Assembly: GCF_000760695.4 (NCBI RefSeq)
Contig: NZ_JHEG04000001.1
Coordinates: forward strand, 8,531,123-8,595,122
From: Tolypothrix bouteillei VB521301
GTDB lineage: Bacteria; Cyanobacteriota; Cyanobacteriia; Cyanobacteriales; Nostocaceae
Reading direction: 5' to 3'
Length of the DNA stretch: 64,000 nt
Position numbers and translations under genes: made by a program. Each line of letters starts with the position of its first letter. The stretch's first letter is position 1. A model generated the notes under the pieces. That model was not told the DNA's origin. It made no database searches and saw only the letters and a list, made by a program, of their open reading frames with translations. Positions 1 to 8,109 of the stretch are shown piece after piece.

Positions 1-675
1 TCCGGCAGTTCGAGAACCACCAAGCCAAATATCCTCTGATTTTTGCAGTAATTCCATCAGGAAATTAGCATCAGTATCGTTACTACATATAATTACAGCT
101 TGAAAAGTTTGCTGGCGATCGATTGCTTCGTAACGAAAGATTTCACCCTCTCCTTGAAGTTGATTCGTTTGAGGATTGCGTTTAATTTGAGTCGAGCGTC
201 CTTGTTTGCGATCTCGCTGATTGTGAATATTAATTCTTCGCTTTTCTTTATATAGCGTTATCGAATCACTTTTTTTGATGCAAAAACCTTCACCAATAAA
301 TTTAGGGTTATCCAATTCATCGCTTTGCTCGATTCCAAAATCGAAAATTCTGATTTCTGGCAATTCATCATTTAACTCTGCATCCTTCTCTTTGAACCAA
401 GAACGCACAATAGGTAAAGTGCGGTTACATTCATTACTTAGTAAATAAGCATTGAGATACTTGGTACTGTTAGCATCAAAAAATAAACGTTTAACTTCAT
501 CATTATCTAAATCAAGCTCCTGCAAACCATGTTGCTTCAGATAACGTCCAATAACCCCACCACGAATCATGCTACCAGGGATGTAAGAATAGGAAATATC
601 ACTATTTGGATCGCCTTGAAATGAAGTTGCAAGTAAAGGTTGTTGAGTATACAACGAAACAGTAATTACTTTCAC
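1..675 (-). CDS. csx10: Csx10-like RAMP protein of a type III-D CRISPR-Cas complex (partial, runs off the left edge)
   Basis: The reading frame is open from a GTG at 675 to the first base of the window (225 codons seen, C-terminus missing). The GTG follows directly on the TAA stop of the upstream RAMP gene, which suggests translational coupling. The N-terminus has a short beta-strand followed by DPNSDISYSYIPGSMIRGGV (about residues 22-41), the pattern of Csx10, where a loop ending in PGS-x-hydrophobic-RG opens the RAMP fold. Csx10 is a backbone subunit of type III-D effector complexes that bind crRNA and target RNA. It is the fourth gene in a minus-strand operon with a CARF nuclease, a Cas10-like protein and a Csm3-like RAMP. 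The non-ATG start and missing end make it easy to overlook. The family call comes from motif and context; another RAMP subfamily is possible. Confidence 0.75.
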   Translation of the reverse strand, partial: MKVITVSLYTQQPLLATSFQGDPNSDISYSYIPGSMIRGGVIGRYLKQHGLQELDLDNDEVKRLFFDANSTKYLNAYLLSNECNRTLPIVRSWFKEKDAELNDELPEIRIFDFGIEQSDELDNPKFIGEGFCIKKSDSITLYKEKRRINIHNQRDRKQGRSTQIKRNPQTNQLQGEGEIFRYEAIDRQQTFQAVIICSNDTDANFLMELLQKSEDIWLGGSRTAG

Positions 676-1338
676 TTAAACTACCTCCGGAATTTGGCCA
701 AAAATATTGATGTAGCGATTCATATCTTCTTTGGAAATACCATCAAGGGTACATCTAACATTTCCCCTACCTCGATTGCGTCCGCTTCCTACTCGTCTCA
801 ATGCTAATGTACTTACACATAAAAGTGATAATATTTCATCATTGGGTTTAGTCTCAAATAATAAATCTGCCTTAAATTCAAGTTTGCGAAGAATGACTCG
901 AAAAGAACGCAAACTTCCTTTATCTGCAACGTAAGTTTGATTATCAATAGCTGTTTGACGGCGAATAGCAGTCAAAGAATTAAGAACATCTTTTTCTGTT
1001 AATTCCTTCTTTTGTATTTGCCAAGTTACGACTTCTCGTAAATCCTCTGGTAAATATGCATCACTAACATACATCGCTCCCATGGTTTCTAAAGTGCTAC
1101 CAGATGAACCAAATAAAGTGCAAGCAATATTTTCCCAGTGAGTCCGAATATTTGGGTGTAAAGTTAATAATAAATTATCGCATTCCTCACTCAACAAACC
1201 CTTTAAACTTCGTCCGCGTAAGTATGGAAACCCAGAGGAATCATGTTCGACTTCTTGGTCTATTAGTCCAGCAACACCATCACCTCTACCAAATGTTGTA
1301 TCGCTTAAAAGTTGAATTTTGAGAGAATATTTAATCAT
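676..1338 (-). CDS. Csm3-like RAMP subunit of a type III CRISPR effector
   Basis: A 220-residue protein of the single-RAMP type. It begins with a short beta strand (KYSLKIQLLSDTTFGRGDG) and the conserved PYLRGRSLKGLL helix start near residues 38-50. It ends with the glycine-rich loop RRVGSGRNRGRGNVR near residues 181-195, the signature of RAMP/Cas7-like proteins. Cas7-type subunits of type III complexes coat the crRNA guide, and some cut target RNA with an acidic residue in the loop after the first strand; D13 and D20 are candidates here but cannot be assigned by eye. Its ATG abuts the stop of the Cas10-like gene and its stop abuts the GTG of the Csx10-like gene, so the genes are very probably cotranscribed and coupled. 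Confidence 0.85.
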   Translation of the reverse strand: MIKYSLKIQLLSDTTFGRGDGVAGLIDQEVEHDSSGFPYLRGRSLKGLLSEECDNLLLTLHPNIRTHWENIACTLFGSSGSTLETMGAMYVSDAYLPEDLREVVTWQIQKKELTEKDVLNSLTAIRRQTAIDNQTYVADKGSLRSFRVILRKLEFKADLLFETKPNDEILSLLCVSTLALRRVGSGRNRGRGNVRCTLDGISKEDMNRYINIFGQIPEVV

Positions 1339-2970
1339 TTAACCTTCCAGATCCAAATAAAATTCCATCGCTTCAATTGCATCAAAATATCCACAACGTC
1401 TGTTAAGCCAACCATTTTTTGATAACTGCTCATTTTGACTGCTAGATTTTGGAAAGAATGGCAGTTGTAATTGCGATGATTTGCTATAGTTCCATAAAAA
1501 TTCTTCAACAGCTTTGTCAGAAGCTTGACGCAAAACCTCCCGTAAAGCCATCACTTTATTATGCTTCCCTTTCCAATTTTCCCCTATTTTAAATTCTCTA
1601 ACAACTTGGGTAAAACCATTCCAAGTACGCCAATCGCTGCGATCGCTTCGCAAGCGTACCGGGCGCATTGTCAAATCGTAAATCCCGCGATCGTTATAGA
1701 TTTTATACTCGCGATCGCGAATCTCCGAGATTGAACCAATTAAACCACTTGCTGCTAAATGCCAATCCAAAGCAGAAAAAGATTCATCTTCAAATTTACT
1801 CTCTTTGACAAATTTCTTTGCTGATTTACATAATTCTTCGCTAATGGCGTAAGCTCGTGCAAAGGGATAATGAGTTTTGACAACACAAACACCAGCACAA
1901 GCTGTTAAAGCTTTACCATCACTGACTGTTTGGTTTTCAAATGCTTGGAGAAATAAAGCTGCTAATTCGATGCCAATTCGAGCCTCACTAATAAATGTAA
2001 TATCATCTCCGGCGTAAACTAAAGGACGAAAAGGTAAATAACCTTGAGCATTTAGGTTAAATTCTCCAAGATTACCGACTACTTTTCCTTGTTGAATGGA
2101 TTTAACTAGAACACGTGCAACTGCTTTGAGAGCATTTATACCAGCAATATCAACACTTTTAGAAAAATCTCGGATTGCATTAATGTAATCCCGATTAGTT
2201 TTTCCCTTACCATGATTTTTAAATCTCTCTCCCATGCCATTACCATCAACATGAATCACTGCTGCATAACTTGATTCACCTTTAGAGCGACCTAAATGGT
2301 CAGTACGATAGGGAAACTTGTAAATATTTCGATCTACTTCGTTTGCAAATATTTCTTGTAGTTTTGTATTCGCTTGGCTGACTACTTCTAACTTTTTCTT
2401 AGTTTCGGTAGAAACTAAATAGCTATCCGCATCTTCCTCATCACCATAGTCAACATATTTTTCACTTTTACCTACTGCGGGGAGTAAGGTTGAATTACAG
2501 CTAGCACTGACTCCCAAACCTAATAGTGGAGCAGAAGACATTCGCTCATATTTTTGGCGCTCGATATCAGATTTCTTTAAATCCTCAACGACTGCATATA
2601 AGTTATTGTCAATTTCATCATTCCAATCAAAATCTTTATGAGCAACTAGTAAATGAATTCCTGGTGCTTCTTCTAATACTTTTCTACTCAATATCTGGGT
2701 AAATTTAACTGCAATTTCCCGCGATTTGAATACAATTAGAGCATTGCCACCATTTGCATAGATTCTTTCTGCATTTAGTTGGCTTTTTTCGATAGCATCT
2801 TCTTGTCTACCTTTTGGCACATTGAATTTTTGGTCTAAAATATCTTCAATCCAATATTGAGTTGCTTGCAATAGTAAAAAAGATGCCCCACTATTCTCAC
2901 GCAAACGATTACTCTTGAATATGTAATTCTGTTTCCCAGTTGTATCAATAACAGTTACAGTATATTTCAT
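1339..2970 (-). CDS. Cas10/Cmr2-like protein with palm domains, no HD domain
   Basis: A 543-residue Cas10-like protein. The N-terminus enters directly into a palm-like fold (IDTTGKQNYIF, SNRLRENSGASFLL), so the HD nuclease usually found at the start of Cas10 is absent. A first palm motif VDGNGMGERF lies near 241-250, and the second palm carries YAGDD near 319-323, the position of the GGDD motif that makes cyclic oligoadenylate. CAGVCVVKTHYPFARAY follows, as in Cas10/Cmr2 second-palm proteins. By family knowledge the expected role is target-RNA-triggered synthesis of a cyclic nucleotide second messenger that activates the CARF protein next door. The ATG overlaps the stop of that CARF gene by four bases. 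The AGDD and DGN variants leave the activity unproven. Confidence 0.85.
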   Translation of the reverse strand: MKYTVTVIDTTGKQNYIFKSNRLRENSGASFLLLQATQYWIEDILDQKFNVPKGRQEDAIEKSQLNAERIYANGGNALIVFKSREIAVKFTQILSRKVLEEAPGIHLLVAHKDFDWNDEIDNNLYAVVEDLKKSDIERQKYERMSSAPLLGLGVSASCNSTLLPAVGKSEKYVDYGDEEDADSYLVSTETKKKLEVVSQANTKLQEIFANEVDRNIYKFPYRTDHLGRSKGESSYAAVIHVDGNGMGERFKNHGKGKTNRDYINAIRDFSKSVDIAGINALKAVARVLVKSIQQGKVVGNLGEFNLNAQGYLPFRPLVYAGDDITFISEARIGIELAALFLQAFENQTVSDGKALTACAGVCVVKTHYPFARAYAISEELCKSAKKFVKESKFEDESFSALDWHLAASGLIGSISEIRDREYKIYNDRGIYDLTMRPVRLRSDRSDWRTWNGFTQVVREFKIGENWKGKHNKVMALREVLRQASDKAVEEFLWNYSKSSQLQLPFFPKSSSQNEQLSKNGWLNRRCGYFDAIEAMEFYLDLEG

Positions 2971-4262
2971 TTTGTCCCCACATCGTTTTGATTAATCCAA
3001 GTATTAAGTTCTGTAGCTAAATTCTCTAAATGTTCTCTACCAAAAACTGCAATTTTTTTGTCTGGTAGCGTTCCAGATATTTCTGCTTTCAAAGAATCTG
3101 GTTCATCAAAACAGCAAATCAAAGCAACTCTTGCTTCATCTCCTCCCATTTGCTTTGCCCTTAAATATGCTTCAAACAGCTTACTTTTACATAATTTCCT
3201 GTCGCTTATAGTTGTACAGGATATAGCAAAAAGCTGATAACCGCGTGTAAATGCAACATCAAATTCAAACTTTTCAGTGCTGGTGAGTTTAAGCTGAAAA
3301 TTCATTCCATAATATTGTATAAATTGGTCATTTGCAATAGTTTTTACTCGTTCTAATACATAATGTTCTAGCCATATTCCATCTAGCCATTTACACAAAT
3401 CCTTTATCTCTGGAAATAAATCGATAGATTTTACATTCGATAAAGCAAGTTTGCCTTCATCATTCAGTAATTTTTCGTTTTTCAAGACTTCTACAAAACT
3501 TGATGGCAAGTCATTTAAGGATACAAATATCTTGGCTAAGTCAGTGTTACTTTTCCAATTACCCCAAGTACCATTTTTCTTTATACGTGCTTCTTCACAA
3601 AATATTTGGAAATACCAATCAAACCAGAGTTTTTTCTTCTCATCCTCACCAAATATTTTGACAAGTTCCTTAGTTAATTTAGATAATTTAATATTTTGTG
3701 TTGGCTGTTTTTTGAATTCCAATCCATGTAACTGAAAAAGCTTTACCAGTTCAACTTGTAAAGTATCGGGTTTAATTTTCAAGCGAACACGTTCATTGTC
3801 TTCCCTATCTATACATATTTCTAATCGACGAGGGTCAAGATAGCTAAAAATAATATTTTCACGTCGCTTATAAAGTGTATTAGATTTGTCTTTTATTTCT
3901 TCGTAAAATAATGCTCTGTAAGAGTGTGCGGACATGGCTTTCGTACCACCTGTATAATTTAAGCCTACTTTCCCGCTTTTAATACTCCCAAGCTTCTCTT
4001 TTATTTGCTGCTGAATATAGTAAGCATCAGACTCATAATCATTGAGCGATCGCAATTCTATATCCTTAAAACTGTTTGACTCGCTTTTTAGAATGTCTTG
4101 CAGTCGCTTCGCTGATTTTTCTGTATCCGTTGAATATACCAAATACGCAGTTCCACCTTCATTCAACAACAAATTTGCTGCAACGTAGTTAGGTAAAGGA
4201 TTTTCACCAATCAGCAAAAACAAATGGTCTACTTTATACTCATCAAACTCAAATGTACCCAT
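2967..4262 (-). CDS. CARF-domain effector with a C-terminal PD-(D/E)XK-like nuclease domain (Card1/Can2-like)
   Basis: A 431-residue protein. The N-terminal domain (about 1-150) alternates strands and helices and contains GLNYTGGTKAMS at 100-111, matching the ligand-binding loop of DUF1887-type CARF domains (Card1/Can2), which bind cyclic oligoadenylate. After a linker, the C-terminal part (about 290-420) has the layout of a restriction-like nuclease: a helix with E299, then EFDVAF (333-338) and a strand QLFAISCTT (343-351), followed by a basic helix LCKSKLFEAYLRAKQ. In canonical members the last strand ends in (E/S)CK; here the lysine is replaced by threonine. It is the first gene of the type III operon and overlaps the Cas10-like gene by ATGA. 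The CARF call is firm; nuclease activity is less certain. Confidence 0.8.
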   Translation of the reverse strand: MGTFEFDEYKVDHLFLLIGENPLPNYVAANLLLNEGGTAYLVYSTDTEKSAKRLQDILKSESNSFKDIELRSLNDYESDAYYIQQQIKEKLGSIKSGKVGLNYTGGTKAMSAHSYRALFYEEIKDKSNTLYKRRENIIFSYLDPRRLEICIDREDNERVRLKIKPDTLQVELVKLFQLHGLEFKKQPTQNIKLSKLTKELVKIFGEDEKKKLWFDWYFQIFCEEARIKKNGTWGNWKSNTDLAKIFVSLNDLPSSFVEVLKNEKLLNDEGKLALSNVKSIDLFPEIKDLCKWLDGIWLEHYVLERVKTIANDQFIQYYGMNFQLKLTSTEKFEFDVAFTRGYQLFAISCTTISDRKLCKSKLFEAYLRAKQMGGDEARVALICCFDEPDSLKAEISGTLPDKKIAVFGREHLENLATELNTWINQNDVGTK

Positions 4263-4376
4263 ACGCTAAATGTATCCTTCTCAAAATTGCCACGCTCATT
4301 ATGGCACACGGTCGGAAATACCCCCTTCCGAATAGCTGCTAATCTATAAACAATAAACTAAATAGCTCAAACTGTT
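4263..4376. promoter_or_regulatory. Divergent promoter region between the type III operon and the WYL gene
   Basis: This 114-base gap separates the start codons of the CARF gene (minus) and the TIGR03985 gene (plus), so it must carry both promoters. It is AT-rich near the plus-strand gene (CTATAAACAATAAACTAAAT). No clear sigma-70 -35/-10 pair or operator palindrome could be fixed by eye. Confidence 0.5.
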
Positions 4377-5819
4377 ATGATTACCATATTTAAAGACTAT
4401 CCAGATTTTAACCTTTTACAAAAACTCGTCAAGGGTTCCCTCGACCAAAGCCAAAATTTGACCCGTGCAATTAGACTGTGGGCATTACTACGGTGGTTAT
4501 ATAGCAAAAATGGCTACACAAAGCTTGCTGAGCCTTTTACTTACGCAGATTGGCGCGAAGCTTTTTTTACCGAAACTCACAAGGATGAGAAGCAAGCAGA
4601 TATTCTCAACCATCAAGATTTGAATTGTGCTTGCACTAAAACAACCAGACAATGGTTATTAGAGTTAGAAGTACCCGTTGACAAATGGCAGGATTCTTTA
4701 CTAGCACAAATATCCATAGCTACATCGGAACTGGAAAAAATTCTCGAAGAAAGATTATTTGCCCAGGTTCGTAAATCTTTACAAAGTGATTTTGAATTAT
4801 TAGTCAGTCGTAATTACCTACAAAGAAGCCAACATAATACTGGTAGAAGCAAATATTATCAGCGATCGCAAACATTACCAAGTTGGAAAACAAAAGAAAA
4901 TATTACCCCTCTAGCAAGCTTAAGTATGAAGAAACAAGCTTATTTAGCAGGGACTTTAGGTTTGTTTAGCTTCCTCGACCCTAATTTACCCGTATTAGCT
5001 GAAGAATTTTCCGAGGAGGAAATAGATGAGGACAATCATCGTGTATTTCTCTATGTTGATTATGTCGTTCCCGATTCTAGTCCAACACAAGATGCTGTAG
5101 ATGAAATTCAAAGCCAATTGCAGGAAATTTGGAACTATGAAAACGTTCCACCTTTACTTTTCACATACCATAGCGCACATAGGAATCAAGTTAAAGAGTG
5201 CGTTGTTTATCCAGTCTGTATTTATTTTATGGAGCGTGCTAAATATCTGTGTGCCTATGGAACAACTCCACACAATGATATTAACTGGTACAAATATCGT
5301 CTCGATCGAATTCTCTCTCAACATATAGAAGAATTATCTTGGCAAGATATTCGGGTTCCACAAATTTTAAAAGAAATTAATGATAATCATCAATTACCAA
5401 CTCCCAAAACCATCAACACAAAATTAAAAGAAGCTTGGGGATGTGATTTTTACAAAGAAAAATCATTAATGGTATTACGGTTTGACCAAGACTTCCATCA
5501 GCGCTATGTCGATAGCATCAGTATTCATGATACTTTTGTAAAAATTACTTACGAGCAAGCATTTACTCTCCTTCAACAGCATATACTCGACCAAGAACAT
5601 CGGGAGGTCATTTTAAATATTCTCCAATCTCGTCCGAGTAGCGATGCATATTACCAAGTCAATTATCGAGTTACCGACTATTACGTTATCAGATGGTTAC
5701 GAGCTTTAGGAGCAAAAGTTGAGGTTTTATTACCATGGAATTTACGTCAGGAAATGACTCGTGAGATCCAAGATATGTTTAATCTATATAAACACGTTGT
5801 TGGAAGTAATTATGAATAA
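4377..5819 (+). CDS. TIGR03985-family CRISPR-associated WYL-like protein, probable regulator
   Basis: A 480-residue protein transcribed divergently from the type III operon, with 114 bases between the two starts. It matches the cyanobacterial CRISPR-associated TIGR03985 family by overall layout: an N-terminal helical region (LTRAIRLWALLRWLYSKNGYTKL) that could hold a winged helix, a beta-rich middle (HRVFLYVDYVVPDS, VYPVCIYFMERAKYLCAYG) resembling a WYL ligand-binding domain, and the C-terminal end RWLRALGAKVEVLLPWNLRQEM, typical of WYL proteins. WYL proteins near CRISPR loci often act as ligand-responsive transcription regulators. The divergent placement fits control of the shared intergenic region. 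No transmembrane segment is visible. The regulatory role is inferred from the family and the position. Confidence 0.75.
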   Translation: MITIFKDYPDFNLLQKLVKGSLDQSQNLTRAIRLWALLRWLYSKNGYTKLAEPFTYADWREAFFTETHKDEKQADILNHQDLNCACTKTTRQWLLELEVPVDKWQDSLLAQISIATSELEKILEERLFAQVRKSLQSDFELLVSRNYLQRSQHNTGRSKYYQRSQTLPSWKTKENITPLASLSMKKQAYLAGTLGLFSFLDPNLPVLAEEFSEEEIDEDNHRVFLYVDYVVPDSSPTQDAVDEIQSQLQEIWNYENVPPLLFTYHSAHRNQVKECVVYPVCIYFMERAKYLCAYGTTPHNDINWYKYRLDRILSQHIEELSWQDIRVPQILKEINDNHQLPTPKTINTKLKEAWGCDFYKEKSLMVLRFDQDFHQRYVDSISIHDTFVKITYEQAFTLLQQHILDQEHREVILNILQSRPSSDAYYQVNYRVTDYYVIRWLRALGAKVEVLLPWNLRQEMTREIQDMFNLYKHVVGSNYE

Positions 5820-5911
5820 TGCCATACACTGAGCTTCTTCTAAGAACCTTCCCATATGTTCTATGGCTTTGTCGTATTGAATCTGGTGAAGCTTATCAGT
5901 GGATTCTGCTT

Positions 5912-6026
5912 ATACCAATTTTCTATGAAGATGCATACAATTAGCCTGCGAAGGCAGGCTTTGTTTGTATAGCCCCACTCTTCTAGAGTGAGGGCAATAA
6001 TGTGCAAATTCACATAGAATTGGTAT
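5912..6026 (+). repeat. Palindrome-rich MITE-like repeat, copy 1
   Basis: The ends are imperfect inverted repeats: ATACCAATTTTCTATG on the left and CATAGAATTGGTAT on the right. Inside are the hairpin GCCTGCGAAGGCAGGC, the segment TTTGTTTGTATAGCCCCAC and a second small hairpin around CTCTTCTAGAG. The same order of modules recurs in inverse orientation at 44868-44989. It encodes nothing visible and lies downstream of the WYL gene. Confidence 0.7.
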
Positions 6027-6460
6027 TAGGGCGTGTTTTCACTCGTATTTGTTTAATCTCCTAATTTTCTAGCTCCCCCTAAATCCTCCTATGAATTGAG
6101 GGACTTTTAAGTATCTTAGCCTCCTAAGCTATGGTGGTGTACACAAGTCTTCTAAAGTGCATTAAAAGCGGTTTCGATCCCCCCTAACCCCCCTTAAAAA
6201 AGGGGGGAACTTAATTCCCATTCTCCCTTTTCACTATGTTTCATCTCTTTTCTAGAGATTTGTGTACACCCTAGCTGGGGTTGGGGGGAGATGGGGTGAT
6301 CTATAAGAGTTGGAAAACACGCATTAGTACCCATTTTTATGGCGGAAGAGTAAAAAGCGTTGAAGAAGGCAGTCAGCTGATATCAAGTTTTGTTTGCAGT
6401 TCTTGTGCAGTTAACACACAAGGGGCGAAACTCCTACCAACCCACATATAACAAAAAAAA
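6027..6460. other. Non-coding spacer around the GGTGTACACAA element
   Basis: Apart from the element at 6137-6270, this stretch holds further C-rich/G-rich runs (around 6071-6090 and 6275-6300) of the CCCCCTAAATCC type that are scattered through the window. No open reading frame with a plausible start and codon use was seen. Confidence 0.5.
6137..6270 (+). mobile_element. MITE-like element with GGTGTACACAA terminal inverted repeats
   Basis: A 134-base element bounded by perfect 11-base inverted repeats (GGTGTACACAA and TTGTGTACACC), with weaker similarity continuing inward. The interior contains CTAACCCCCCTTAAAAAAGG, a sequence that can fold on itself. There is no reading frame for a transposase. 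A second, one-ended copy starts at 55251. It is probably a non-autonomous element; no parent transposase is seen in the window. Confidence 0.65.
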
Positions 6461-6481
6461 CCTCGGTGAAACCAACCGAGG
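6461..6481 (-). terminator. Rho-independent terminator of psb34
   Basis: On the minus strand the stem CCTCGGTTGG...CACCGAGG is followed directly by a run of eight T. It lies 55 bases after the psb34 stop codon and fits an intrinsic terminator. Confidence 0.85.
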
Positions 6482-6535
6482 TAAGTAGGAGAAGTCCGAA
6501 TGACGATGAGAACTGATACCGAGATTCAATATTTT

Positions 6536-6706
6536 TTAGCTAACACCCAAGCCCAGCAACACTAAGGCAACAACCAGCAAACTGGCAAACGCACCTTGCA
6601 ATGCATATTGGCGTTGTTCCTGAGTGTTTGGGGAACCACTGTAGTACATTTGTGGTTCTGTTGCATAGTTATTGAGAATCCCATTTTCATTAACTGTGGT
6701 ATACAT
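6536..6706 (-). CDS. psb34: Psb34 / ssl1498-family light-harvesting-like protein of photosystem II
   Basis: A 56-residue single-span membrane protein. It starts MYTTVNENGILNNYATEPQM and ends in one hydrophobic helix (about 39-55, FASLLVVALVLLGLGV). This matches the ssl1498/Psb34 family: a soluble N-terminus with NNYA-x-EP, a QRQYALQGA stretch before the helix, and no C-terminal tail. Psb34 is related to one-helix high-light-inducible proteins and binds photosystem II assembly intermediates in the thylakoid. The start is the only ATG that gives the family N-terminus. A promoter (6741-6769) and an intrinsic terminator (6461-6481) bracket it, so it is a monocistronic unit. Confidence 0.85.
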   Translation of the reverse strand: MYTTVNENGILNNYATEPQMYYSGSPNTQEQRQYALQGAFASLLVVALVLLGLGVS

Positions 6707-6740
6707 AGCTCGTTTTTTTATTTATTAACTTATGTAACTA

Positions 6741-6769
6741 AATTTAACAATATTGTTACAAAAAGTCAA
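6741..6769 (-). promoter_or_regulatory. psb34 promoter with a palindrome in the spacer
   Basis: On the minus strand TTGACT (6769-6764) is followed after 17 bases by TAAATT (6746-6741), a plausible -35/-10 pair about 35-60 bases upstream of the start codon. The spacer and the edge of the -10 box hold a perfect 14-base palindrome, TAACAATATTGTTA (6745-6758), a likely binding site for a dimeric regulator. Confidence 0.55.
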
Positions 6770-6780
6770 TAGAGCTTGAC

Positions 6781-6825
6781 AAAAAAAAGCCCGATCGCTG
6801 TCATGAGTACTGCCGATCGGGCTTT
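6781..6825 (-). terminator. Rho-independent terminator after the WD40 gene
   Basis: The 12-base perfect arms AAAGCCCGATCG (6786-6797) and CGATCGGGCTTT (6814-6825) are followed on the minus strand by T residues. It lies about 50 bases after the stop of the WD40 gene. Confidence 0.85.
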
Positions 6826-6877
6826 GGAAGATTTATAAATTCTGTTCCCAGTCATGATGCACGCCAAGACAGCGCAA

Positions 6878-8047
6878 CTAAAAAGCAATTCCAACAGAAT
6901 TGGAAGGCTGGAGAGGAACGCGAGGTGAAGGAGACGGTAACAACCGCCAAACTTTAATTGTCTTATCGCCGCTACCACTGACCAAGATTTGCCCGTTGGG
7001 ACTGAAAGCAACAGCATAAACTCCCCCTCCATGACCCTCAAAAGCCCGAAGTAGCTTTCCTGTCTTCAAACTCCACAGTTGAACTCTCTTGGCTTGACCC
7101 CCACTCGCAAAAACCAGCCCGTTGGGAGCGATCGCAACACTTTCTACAGTACCGAGATGGGCAGAAAAATTTTGCAGTAATTTTCCCGTTTCCACGTCCC
7201 ATACTTTGATATTTTTGCCGTCTGTTTGTGGAAGGGACTGAAAACTATCATCCCCACCGCTATTTACTAAAGTTTTTCCATCGGGTGCGATCGCGACTGA
7301 AGTGACCCCAGATGATTTTTGAGGAGGAACAAGACTACGCAACAGTTTACCCGTACTTAAGTTCCATAATGTAATTTTGCCATCATTGTGACCCGCAAAC
7401 AAAGTTTCACCATCGCGACTAACAGTAAGAGCAAAAGCCCCCGATTGCACGGTGCGAAGTTGCTTTCCATTTGCCATATCCCACACCTTAACTATATCTA
7501 AGCTCCCAGTAACAATTCTTCCATCTGGAGTGATAACAATTGCTGTCACTCCACCTTTATGACCGTTCAAAGTGCGTAACAGCTGTCCTTTTTTCAAGTC
7601 CCACAGCTTAACTATTCCATCCCTATCACCACTCACTACAGTTTGTCCATCCGGAGCGATCGCAATAGACTTTACTCCCTTTGAATGACCCGACAAAGAA
7701 CTCAGTAACTGTCCTGTTTGAAAATTCCACAACTTAACCGTTCCGTCATCACCACCACTAGCAAGAGTTAGCCCATCTTGACTTATTGCAACAGCGCGAA
7801 CAGGAGCTGTGTGTCCCACCAAAGTACGAATCAATTGACTGTTTTTTTGCTGAAGTGGAGTAACAGGGTTTTGACCAATTGAGACAGAGCTAGCATGGAT
7901 AATAGGAGACAAACGGGTCGCAGAAAGAGGCGTCATACCATTTTGAAAAAAAGATGCAACACGCGAAATCTGTAAGGGTGCAAGGTATTGCGCCCCCATG
8001 AGAGATAGCACCGCGATCGCTAGCCTGCAATTTGACTTCAGTATCAT
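6878..8047 (-). CDS. Exported WD40-repeat protein
   Basis: A 389-residue protein with an N-terminal hydrophobic segment (about 8-24) that looks like a signal peptide or anchor, a spacer, and then seven WD40 blades from about residue 72 to the end. The blades show the pattern LxGHxxxVxxVAIxPDGxxLxSGGxDGxVKLWDxxTGxLL. One blade contains an insert (DDSFQSLPQTDGKN). Seven blades would close a single beta-propeller used as a protein-binding platform. It lies 62 bases downstream of the PstS-like gene on the same strand, so the two are probably cotranscribed, and a strong terminator follows. The binding partner cannot be read from the sequence. Related cyanobacterial WD40 proteins are often cytoplasmic; this one appears to be exported. 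Confidence 0.85.
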   Translation of the reverse strand: MILKSNCRLAIAVLSLMGAQYLAPLQISRVASFFQNGMTPLSATRLSPIIHASSVSIGQNPVTPLQQKNSQLIRTLVGHTAPVRAVAISQDGLTLASGGDDGTVKLWNFQTGQLLSSLSGHSKGVKSIAIAPDGQTVVSGDRDGIVKLWDLKKGQLLRTLNGHKGGVTAIVITPDGRIVTGSLDIVKVWDMANGKQLRTVQSGAFALTVSRDGETLFAGHNDGKITLWNLSTGKLLRSLVPPQKSSGVTSVAIAPDGKTLVNSGGDDSFQSLPQTDGKNIKVWDVETGKLLQNFSAHLGTVESVAIAPNGLVFASGGQAKRVQLWSLKTGKLLRAFEGHGGGVYAVAFSPNGQILVSGSGDKTIKVWRLLPSPSPRVPLQPSNSVGIAF

Positions 8048-8109
8048 TCTGGAAATCGAGATATCTTAATGTATCAATTGACTCCACAACCTTCTCTCTG
8101 TTCCACCGC

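Noticed and set aside
1..6500. A CRISPR array belonging to the type III operon
   Set aside because: No regularly spaced 30-40 base repeats with unique spacers are present; the array, if any, is outside the window.
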